53,443 bases of DNA from Candidatus Cloacimonetes bacterium 4572_55 (GTDB lineage Bacteria; 4572-55). The notes below the pieces were generated by a model, which did not search any database, was not told where the DNA came from, and saw nothing but the letters and a program-made list of their open reading frames with translations. Of this stretch, positions 1 to 12,000 are shown piece by piece. The number at the start of each line of letters is the position of its first letter. Within the stretch, counting starts at the first letter, position 1. Location of the stretch: positions 1-53,443 of the forward strand of contig NBMB01000006.1 in NCBI GenBank assembly GCA_002084765.1, written 5' to 3'. The translations under genes and the position numbers were made by a program.

Positions 1-1
1 G

Positions 2-3000
2 TATGGCTATTATGAATTGGAGTATAATCCAGATTCAACGGGTAATTACATCATGCTTGGCAGTTGCTTGTGGACCCAGCCTTTTACTATCCGGGTTTAT
101 GTGGATAAGGAGCCCGCTGTGGTCACGCCTGCGGCCTGGGAATATGGCACAGCCACACAAGCGCTTGGTCCCTCGACCTGCACGCCGGCTGATGGCACAA
201 ACCCGTATAACCAGCCTAATTTCTGGGAATTTGGGTTTAATCTGAATTCGAATACTGCCCAGCAAGGCTTAAGTGGGTCTGCGAACATGGAATGGTTGCT
301 TGGTGGTTTTGACACAAATGGCGTTGGTTATACAACCGTGAACGGTGCTGAGGTTGACACTGCAAATACAGTCGGCGATTCTCTTGGTTTGTTTTTAGAA
401 ACCGGTTTGGGCGATACTGCAATTGTTTTTCAACTTCCACCTGGCGGGGATGTTGAGATGCTTCCTACAAGCTCCCACAATGTCTTTGTCATTGGTATTA
501 ACGAAGCGAATGCGGCTCCGGAAGATACTCTGTTTGGCTGGTCGGTTGCGCATTCGGTCAGTGATACGTGGGAAGGTTATGTCTATGACTTATTCGGTAA
601 CGAAACCCCTGTAGATGAGTCCATAATTCTTGATTTTACATCGATCACTGGTATTACGAGCGTGATTGTATCTACTGACCAGCCAACCGCGTCGTTCACT
701 CCGACCACAGTTCTAGGGACAATGACTGTGAATGTGGGCGATACGATTTATGTTGGTATTACCGCGAACGGACCTATCAATGCGGGAACTGACGATACGG
801 ATATGCCCAATCCTGGCGCGGGCTTAAACCCGCGTGATCTGAATTATTTTACTCTCGGCACAGAGACATGGATGCTCATGGATAACGCGTATGACCGGCA
901 GTGCAATAACACTCCGACCGATCCCCGGTATCTCTATTATGAGCAGTATGGATACGGTACTCCGGGTAACAACTTTGCCGTGGGCGATACGGTTTCTGGG
1001 ACTCGTCTCCCCGGTGCTCTGAACACCATCTGGTTTCGATATATTATCCAGGGACCGAGTGTGGAAGAGCCGGGTCTGTATGGTTTTGGCTCCTATCTGA
1101 CCACGCCGGCGCGATGTCAAGCCGCATACACTGACGGCGATGTAGACGGCCTCGGCAGTACAGGCCCTGCACCTGCACCAGGATGTGGCACTGGTGTGAT
1201 GGAAGCTGGATATTTTAATACTGGAACTACTTTTTGCGGTGTGGACTCCAACTATTCGCTCCTGAGTCTGGCGGATCATACCGGAAACGCGGCTCCAACC
1301 ATGTTACCGGATTATATCTGCACAGATATTTTGATCATATTCCCGCCTGTTATTGACAGCGACGCGGGTTGGAAAGTGCGGGATTTGAACGATTCGCACA
1401 TGGAACTGTTCTGTAACGACGGCTATCTGTATACAGACGGAACCGACAGCTCGGACGTGACCAATGATAATGAGATCGTGTTTGGCACTGTGTTGCTGGA
1501 CGAGACAAGCGGCGACGCGAATCAGTTTGGTATCATGCTGACACAGCCAGACGGCACTATCATTCCAAACACTGGTTTTGGCCTAACGACAAAGCGTCCC
1601 GATTCTAGTGATTTCATCTGGTATTGGCTGAAGCCGGATTCGACGGCGTTGCATGCTGAGGAGAGCCAGAATCTGGAATTTGATCTGAATGAGCTGATCA
1701 GTATTTTGACAGATTCGACATCCCACGGCGGCTTCCTCCCCGGTGAGATCACCTTTACCGACAGTTCGGGCTCGGTGCCGAATCGTGGAATTCTCACGGC
1801 TCTGGACGGTCCCTATACCAATATTCGTATTGCGGTGCGGAACTCGATCGTTCCCACCTCCATTGACGTCTGGACCACGCCGGGCTTGTTATCCCAGATA
1901 GTCAATGTGCGCGCGGTGGGCGACACCATATTTGGCAATGCGGACGACGGTCCTCTGGTGCAGATTTCATTGGATGAATGGGAGCCGGAGAGCTATTTTA
2001 ACACCTTTAGCAATTTCGCGAATCTATCTCCGACCACCAACAATTGGTGGACCAATATCAATGGGGAATCGAATCCCACTGCCTGGTCGATCAGCTATAC
2101 CGCGATTGACAGGGACGCTGTGGACGACGACGGCTCTTCGCCGCCGGACAACGCTTCGGGTCTGAATTCCACGACGCTGATTATGACGCCTCCGGGTGGT
2201 ACGGATATCAGCAACACGGATTATAACCCGACCGGCAACTTTAACTATTCGGCATTTCTTGATGGCGAGGGCGCGTATAACATGCACATCTATTCCACAG
2301 ACTGCGCGGAAAATGAGGAACAGACCCCGGATTCTGCCTCGGTCTATCTGGATTTCACGCCGCCAGTTTGTGCAGATATGAACATACTGCTTGACGTCTA
2401 TCGCCGGAACGAGATCGTCACATTGGGCGTTCTTCCGACTGGCGGCGTGATCGAAGTGACCGACATCACAGGTTTTGATGTGGGCGTCAGTTTTGAGCCG
2501 ATCGTTGAGGATACGCTTCCGGCGACTGGCACGCCTAGCGATGGCGACGGTATTGATTCTCCGATGGGTCTGGGTACTGGCGGATGGATCACGCTGTATG
2601 TGCGCCAGGCAACGCTTCCGGATACGACCAGCTATGGTCAGTGGTATGAAGTCACGACAGTGGCTCTGCAGACCGCGACCCTTACGCATAATAACGCTGG
2701 CGATTATGATGGAGGAGGCGGCGATGACATTCGCTTCCCGGTTGAAGTGAGTGCTTTGCCTCCATCGGCTCGGGACGGCAACGGTGTGTATCAGTTTACT
2801 GTGGTCTTCATGGATCATGCGGGCAATGCCACGCCGCATCCAGATTATCAGGACGCAGACTGCTTTATCGAGACCAAGATTCAGATCGATGTCTTTGGTC
2901 CCACTTCGTCAATTCTCAATCAGATCGACAACTGCCCTGAGGATCCGACCCATGTTTCTGTTCAGGTTGAGATCGCTGATGAAAGAGGCTCTGGCGTAGA

Positions 3001-6000
3001 TAGCGTTTTCATCTATGCGAGTCATCCTGGCGGAGACGGCGTGTTGATCCATTCGTATAATGTGATAGACGATCCGACCGGTCCCGTTTCAGTGAACATT
3101 GATATCGATGTCAGTTATGCTGGCAACGGGATTTACGACGGTCTGGTTTCGCTCTATTCTGTTGCGCAGAATGTGGTGGGCTTACGGCAAGTTCCTCCCT
3201 ATCAGAATAACGTTTCCTTTATTAAGGACGAGTTTCCTCCAGAGGTCAATGAGACAGCGTGGACAGCGGCTCCGTTCCCGAACGCGACTCTGCATGGTCC
3301 CACTGGCAACTGGTGGACGCCTCTGTACACATTCCAGGCGCAGGTCACTGTCAGCGACTCGACTGAGTCTCCTCAAGGCGAGGGCCAGTTGAATCGGGTC
3401 GAGTGGTTTGTGAATGGGGGTTTGGTCGAGACCGACAATGTGAGCGGTTCCAGCTCGCAGACAGTCGCGATGACCTATCAGGCTCCTGAGAGCGGAAGTT
3501 ATATCGTGAACTCTGTCGTGTATGACCAGTGCGAAAACAGTGCGACTTCCACTAATAGTGTGATCTATGTGGACGGTATTCCTCCGGAATCGCACATTAT
3601 CAACGATGTGTCGGATTGCGAAGGCTATCCGGTTGAGATTTACGCTTCTGCATGGGACGATCTGAGTGCCGCGGATGGCGTGGAAACTCTGATGTTGTAT
3701 TACTCAATCAATGGCTCGGTTCCTCTGGCGTATCCTGATCCCATGACGTACAACGCGGCTACGCTCACATGGAGCGTCGATTACAATCCGCAAAGCGGCG
3801 TGAACTCCCTATTTACCGTTGCGACGGATGTTTATGGAAACGCAGAGCTGCCCAAGGATCCGGAAGTGGTCTTTACGTATGACACCACGCCTCCGACTAT
3901 TACGACAGCTCTCTCTCTCGCTCCGGCCACGCCGACCAACGACCCGATCATTATTGCCACGGCTCAAGTGCAAGACGATGATGTGGGTCTGGATCGAGTC
4001 GAGTGGTTTGTGAACGGGGGTCTGGTTCAGGTGGATGATCTGATCTTTGATCTCACGGTTCAAGATATTTCTTTGAACTACACGGTGGAGCTTGGCGGCT
4101 TGTATGATGTGCATTTTGTCGTGTACAGCCTGTGCGACACGCTCACTTCCACTATTGTGACGCAAGAGATTGATCTTGACGATCCGTTTGCCGATATCAC
4201 AGCTATTTCTGCAACGGGACCGGGTTGCCCCACGGCTCCGATCACCTTGACGGTAGCCGCGGCGGATAGCGCGGGCCACAGCGCAGGGTATACCGAGAGC
4301 GCAACCATCTATTATCGCTTGAATGGCGGTCCATGGATTGTCGGCGGCGCGGCTGTCACCGGCATATATCCGATATATACATTTGACTTTACCACTCTGG
4401 GCGACGGTCTATTTGAATTTCAGGCTGTCTCGGATCCAGATTTAGTGACCAATACCGACGAGATCAATGTCTCCTCTGTGGAGGTTTCGTATTTCTTGGA
4501 TTGCACCGCCCCGAGCGCGGATATTCAAACCGCGGGTTTGGATGACTGCTATACGCCGGATATCCACGGCGAGGTATGGGTGCAGTTCCCTGTGACATAC
4601 GCGGATAGCCTCCCAGGAACCGGAACCGAATATATTGAACTGTACATGGCGCACGGCGCGGACTCGTTGAGTGCTATGACTGATGATTTCAATATTCAAG
4701 AGACCATCTATGTCAACGGTTTTGGCGGCGTAATCTCTTATCAGGTGGACCCGGTAATCGACGGCTATTACATCTTCTTGCTGAACGCAGTGGATTTTGC
4801 CGGCAACGCGTCTCAGACATTTGGCATGAGCGACACACCGGACTCTATGGGTTATGATGCGCTGATCCGAGTGGATACCACACCTCCAGTACTTGCTAAT
4901 GTGGGGTATGGATCGGAAGTGAATACCACGGTGACGCCATATACCTCGGACGTGCCAGTCATTACAATTGAATATGACATTATGGACGTTCTGAGCGAGA
5001 TTGACTATGTCGAGTTATATTATCAATGGTCGGAAGATGGCGTCAATTTTGGCGACCTGATCCCGTACACCACGGAAACCGACAATTTGGATGCGACAAT
5101 ATCACACATAGACGAGACGGTCTCGTTTGATATTTCCAACGCCGCGGGTGCTGGCTATTATCAGTTCTCACTGACCGCGACCGACGTGTGCGGCAATGTG
5201 AGCGATTATACCATAACCTCGATTGTTCTGATCGACTCTGATCTGCCGCTCTCCTTTATCGACGTGGATAATCTGGAGAACTGCTATAATCCGAATACCG
5301 ATTCCCCGCTGACTGTAATTGGTCAAGCCTGGAACGCGTCGGGAGATATTGTGGATCTCTGCGTGGATGTCTACAACCTGACCAGCGGGTCTCAAACTCC
5401 AGAAGCCTCTTTCTGCGTGATTGCTGATGGCGGAGCTTTGGTTCAGATCGACTCGGATGAGGGCATTTGGAGCTATACGGTTGACGTGGTTCTCACTGGA
5501 TTGACGAACAACCAGGAATACGGCATTGTTTCCCGTGCGACTGATGAAGCCGGGAATGTGGAGATTGTCAGTCACCTGACTTCGGACTGGACATTCTTCA
5601 TTGACAGCGATTTGCCGACATTTCTGAACAACACGCCAAGCGCGCCCGATTATTCGACCGAGCCGTTTGTGACAATTTACTACAATGTGCATGACGCGAC
5701 CAGCGGTATTGCATTTGTGGAATTAAGCTATACTTTTGAGAGCATTACCTATATTTATGATGTGATCGCTCACGCGGATTCTGTTCTGTCGGGAGCGTTC
5801 CTGTTTGACACTTCTTCTGCCCAGGGTGATGGTGAATATATCTTTACTATCACTGCGACAGACGGTTGCGGCAATACGAATAGTTCCACAGTCACGACAT
5901 TTGTGGATACGTACACGCCGATCACGACTCTCATATCCGGTGTTTTTCCGGAATGCGTGGATACCCTGGCTGTGGATTTGAGATTCGAGATTGAAGACAA

Positions 6001-9000
6001 CAGAGCCTATCCCACGTATAGCAGCGGTATTTCCGAACTGCACTTTTGGGGTAATAACGGATCTGGTTGGGTTGAACTGAGTTACACCCCGGCGCAGGAT
6101 CCCATCCCGATTGATGTGCAGACTGATGTTACAGTTGGCTTGCCTTTTCCGGGTGTCTGGGAATTCCAGGCAGTTTCAACTGACAGTGCTGGAAATGTGG
6201 AAACGCTTGCGAGCGTTGGAGATGTAGAGGTTGTCGTGGACGAGGAGAAACCAGAAGGATTGTTGGACGACTTACCTTATTACACCACCAATTCCGACGG
6301 GATTATCGATCTGCACTGGAACATTTCCGATTATATCGTATCGTTTGTCTCAGGTTATATCTCTCAGATCGATATTTGGTTTAACACCGTTGGAGGCGAG
6401 TCCTGCAATGATGGTGTTGAGGTCGCTATGTGCGCCTACGACTCGCTCCTTATTTCGATCGCTGATCCCCCGAACGAAGGAACCTACTCCTTTGATGTGG
6501 ACTTCCTTCCCGGTATCGGCGACACCACATATTATTTCTATATGAATGTAACTGATTGCGCAGGTAACAAGTTGCTCGGTCCTGTTGATCCTGTCGTTAC
6601 GACTGTGGATCGTGAAGCCACGCCTATTTGGATCACCGATGGTCCTACGTCGTGCTTGAATGCAGATTCTACGAGCTTGACATTCACGATTCGCTCCAGT
6701 ACTGCGAATGACAGCCTTGAGCTGAGTGGTTTTGCCGCGATCGAGATCATGGCAAATGTAGACGAAGGCTTTGGATGGATCGGCTGGGAATTGTTCGATA
6801 CGATCGAAGGAGAGGACCTGATCGCTTATATCGATACTGTTGTCAATCTAGACACTCCTCCTCAACCGGATAAGTATTCCATTCTCGGTGTGTATACCCG
6901 TCTTTTTGCCGATACGCCGAACCTGATCAATGGCAACTATCGCTTTGCCGTGGTCACTGTGGACAGTGCTGGCAATCGGGAAAATACACCGGTGGACTTC
7001 AACGACTATGACTTTGCCGTTGAGATTGATCGGCAGATTCCGAACGTCTTCATGTATGAGTTGGACGACTACTACACGGGTCCGTTTGATGTGCTGTATT
7101 CGGTCGAAGATCTGCCTTATAGCAGCGGTCTGACGCTGACTATCGAGGCAACGCAAGACGAGTCCTGGGCCACAGGTATTTCCTCCTATACGGATTCGCC
7201 CATTGACGGTATGTACACTATCACTCTGACGGACGGCGAGTGGTCCCTGCGTGTGATCGCAACAGATGATTGCGGCAATGCAGATACCAGCTCGGTGAGA
7301 ACGACCACAGTGGACGGCGTGATTCCCCTGTATATCTTCACCAACATCAGCGTGCCGGAAAATTGCGACAGCGTGCTGGTGATTGAGAACGACGTGATTA
7401 CGGACTACGCCACATATACGATCGAGTTTACATTAGATGACCGCGTGACTGGCATCAACTATTCCAGCGGCGGTTATGTGAAGCTGGGTTATCGCCATAA
7501 TGGTTCGCCTACAGTTTGGGTTGTTGATCCGAATGATGATCCAAATAATCCGAACTATGATCCGACTGATTGGACATGGCTAAACGGCGATTACACTACC
7601 GCGATTGACACCTTCTCTTATCAGTTCAACGCGTTTGACGATGGCGACGGCGATGGGGACTATCTCTTCATCTTCTCGGCAACTGACAACGCGGGTAATA
7701 CCAGCGGCGAAATCATTGCCAGCCAGGTCGCCTGGAATGTGGATACGTTGGACCCGCAAGCGACAATCGAGCCGCTGCCGGGCAGTCAACCGGATCCACA
7801 GATCAACATCATCTATGATTATGGCCATCCAACAGAGACGTGGGATCGCGTGCAGTTGTGGATGACCGCTGACGGTCTTGATTGGTACTTGCACGATGAG
7901 CAGAATGGCATGCCCCAAGGCTCATTTGAGTATTTCAATACGCTTTGTATCGAATACTGCTTCCTGACCATCGCGTGGGACGAGTGCGGCAATACCGACG
8001 CGCCGGATGAGTTCCAGAACTACTGGGTTTCCCAAGGCGTGTTCGGCAATTCAAGCGCATACGATATGAGTCAGCGCCCCGGTTTTTCCGACCATGTCGT
8101 GTTTGATCCTTCTACTCCGTATGACGACGATGATAATTCCGACGTCCAGTGCGTCTATATTTCCACCTGTCTGCCTAGTTCGATTGTCTCGAATGTGGTC
8201 AGCAATGAGCCGGATTTCTTCTGTGAAGAAGATAACGACGTGTGCGTGGATTTCAATGACGATCCGATTCCGGGTATCGACGTGGAGATTGCCGGTGTGA
8301 CCGGGTCTTCTAACCACCTTGGGGAAATGAAGTGGATTGAGCTGTGGTATCGGTCCTTCCAGGGCTGCGATATGAATCAAAACTGGGATTTCTACGCCAG
8401 AGTCGATCGTTGTCCGCAGGATGACGGCAACTTAACTCCAGAGGAGACACAAGAGTGCCTCGACGATGGGTATCTGGTTTTGGTTCCAGATACGAATAAT
8501 AACTTTCCGGGCTACAACGATATGTGGTATGGCTTACGGCCCTTCTGCTTCCCTGATGGCGACGGTATGTATCAATTCTATACTATTGCCGAGGATAGCG
8601 CGGGCGTGCGAGAGCCTATTCCGGATGGGTTGGTTGCAGATTGGACTGTGATCTTGGACACCAACCAAGAGCTGCCAATTGCCACCGTGACCATTGATGA
8701 CGACTATCTGACCACGAACGACGTGAACGTCAACGGCGAGAGCGTCATTGACTTCCGCATTGATTTTACCGACCATCTGGAAGGCAACCAATGCGTGGGC
8801 AGCGGCGTGGATTCTATCTGGGTCTATGTCCGGTCTGACTGCGATTTTGACGGCGTGTTTGAGAACACTGAGCTTGTGGGTCTGTACGACGAGGCAAACA
8901 CGGATGCTCTCGGTTCTATGGAAACAGTTCTGCTAGCACTCCAGACATTGTCAAATGGCCTGGACGGCCACTTCTTCTCAACCTATACGGCTGAGACCGA

Positions 9001-12000
9001 CGGCGTGTATGAATTCTACGCTGTGGCCGAAGATCGCACAGTCTGCAATCACCTTGAAGATGACGACTTCGATGATATGGATCCGGATGCAACAGCAATG
9101 ATCGTGGTAGACACGATTGATCCTGACTCCGATGTCTCGGAAGACATTATGGCTCCTGTCCAGGTCGATTCTATCGAATATTTCTTCGATGATCCGATCC
9201 TCACGGTTCCGTATCATGTCTATAACCACTACTTTAACTGCGACGACGATAATGATCCGGATTTCACGTTTGAGCGCATCAACCAGGTGGAGTTGTACTT
9301 CCGCGTGGATCGTTGCAATGAGCCCATGACTTCCGGCCAACATGATCCTGACTTCTCGCCATGGCTGCTCTGGACGCATCTCGGCGGTATTGACGGGGAT
9401 CTCGAGCTTGACGTCATTGACGGCTTCTTCGAGTTCAACGCAGCATATACGCCGGACGGTCAGAACAACTATGATGGCGTGTATCAAGTCTTCTCTCGTG
9501 CGATTGATCATGTGGGCAATGTAGAGGAATGGCCATACAACGCCAATTCACTGCAATACGTCGAGGTGCCGGAAGGTATCTATCCCGCCGGTGATTATCA
9601 GGTTCTCGACGACCACCGCGTGGTGATCGCAGATACGGATAATACCGATGACGGTCGCAGTCGCGTGGCTCAGTTCATTATCGACACCAACCCGCCAATA
9701 GCGGACGTGACGTGTTATGACAGCGACGGTTTCGAGATGCTGACAAACGGCAGTTTCGATGAAGGCGACGGTTACTATTTCAATACAGAAATGGGCGTGA
9801 TTTCTTATGAATACAGCGATCCCGCTCCACAAGGTGGCATCTGTCAAGGCTCTGGAGTCGAGACTGTGACGCTTTGGTACCGCGCCGATTACTGTAACGA
9901 CGGCCAATGGGATACCCTGTGGCGGCGCGGTGGCACCGATTCCGATCCGGACGGCGCGTTCACTTTTGATACCACGGTTCTTGGAGGCGACGGATACTAT
10001 GAAATCGAACTCGTAGCCACAGATTTTGCTGGTAACGAAGAGACCCGCTACGGCTCTGCCGAGTGTGTGGTCACTGTCGATACGCATGAGCCGGAAGCTG
10101 TTTCCGCTTATTTCGACAACGGCGACGCAGATTGGGAATTGCAAACGTACTACAACGAAGACTCTGCCTATCCGATTCCTGTCAGGTATCGCGCGGAAGC
10201 TTCCAGCGTGAGCGGCCTGGGTTCGGTTGATCTCTATTATCGCATTGACGGCGGCGCGTGGACATTGTACGACACGCATTATCGCCTGGGTATGCAACAA
10301 TCCGATCCGACTTCGGTTGTCTATTGCACCGGAACCGGTGGAGACGCAGATGTGTGGCATCACATGGAGACCCCAGGAAATTGCACTGAAGTCGCGTACG
10401 GCGTCTTTTGTTTCGATCCGGTTGACTGCACGGACGACGACGGCGATGGCGATTATGACTTCGCTCTGATCGCTACCACGGAAGCTCCGATTGGAGAAAG
10501 CCCCTCGCCTGATTATCTTGTCGATAACCAGACAATCGTGGATCGGGTAGACCCGACCATTGCAATCAACGCTTATACCACGCCGACCGGTCATGACGTC
10601 TCTTACTGTAACACGTTCGAGCTGCAGTTCACAGCGTCAGACCCGACTGACTGCACACCGGGCGGTACCGGAACAGTTGGCGGCCTGGATTACTTCAGGC
10701 TGTGGTACTCATTCACCCCTGAATTAGATAATGAGATTCATTATGGCGCGACCGCGACCACGGATCTTGTTCTCTATCTCGGTGACGACGGCGACGGGCG
10801 CATTTATCCTGGTGAGCTGGAAACCGGTTCCTTGGAAACGGGTTCCTATACATTTGATGTGCTGACAGCTCTTGGCACTCAAGCCAATCTGGGTAGCGGA
10901 GACGGAGTCTATACGCTCTATTTCGTCGCTTATGATGGCGCGCTAGACCCGACTTCTGACATAAATCATGAATATGTGAACATGATGGAAGCGATTTATG
11001 ACGAAGTCGTGGTTACTGTCAACAACTATCCAGATACGCCGAGCGATTTGATCGCTGTTGCGCATGAGAGCAGCATTGAGTTGCGCTGGGGCCAAGAGGT
11101 CGAGCCTGACCTAATTGCAGGCGGCGGTTATGAAGTTTGGGTTGGTCGTTATCCGAATCCGACCCCGGGTCGTCTTGCCGCAAGCGGTAAGGTCTTATTG
11201 GAGACCATCTCGCATACCGCATTTGTGAGCGGAGGATTCAGCCGGACCTATCAGGTTGGCTCTTCCCACACATGGGGTCTGTCATCAGATTCAACGTACT
11301 TCTTCGAATTCCGTTCCTATGACGACAACAGCATGGGTATCTGTGGCGACGATGGCGATCCTATCTATTCGCCGCACTACAGTCCGTTTGGCATGCATGA
11401 GGTTTATGCCGAAGTCTATACCCAGCAACCGTTATGGGTTGGCTGGAATATGGTCTCCGCGCCGTTTGAGGATGATGGCAATGTGGACATTTCCGACGTG
11501 TTCGGAAACGCGCCGCAGGATTACATCATGATTCAATCCTGGGACTCGGATGACGAGTTCGGCTGGCCTGGTAACTATGTCAATCTGAGTGGCGACGACA
11601 ATTTTGAAGAAGCCCTCGGTTACTATATGTACACGTACAACTACGGCGATATGATCAATATGGGCGACACCGCTCCCTTGACCTACTCGACCGACTTTAT
11701 CGAGACCAAATCATTGGGTTATTATAACATCGATAACGATCCTGAAGGCGGAAATGGCGACGACATTGATCCCACCGAAACCGGTTGGAACCTGGTCGGA
11801 AACAATCTGCCTGTGCCGATCTATTGGATGAACAATGACCGAAGTTACCTCTCTCTTACTTTTGACGAAGACCTCTTTGAGAATCGTTATTATCAGTGGG
11901 ACGGTAGCCAGTATGAATATTGGGATCCGGCATTCCCGAATCAGGGACACAATGCTGATTTTGGTAGCGGTATTGATCAAGGCACGATTGATCCGAGCGA

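Noticed and set aside
2024-2839. Antisense frame of 271 codons
   Set aside because: No RBS, Arg/His/Ile-rich shadow composition and no family resemblance.
9548-10594. Long antisense open frame inside the first giant gene
   Set aside because: Same reasons: codon bias of the Asp/Tyr/Gly-rich forward frame keeps the reverse frame open.
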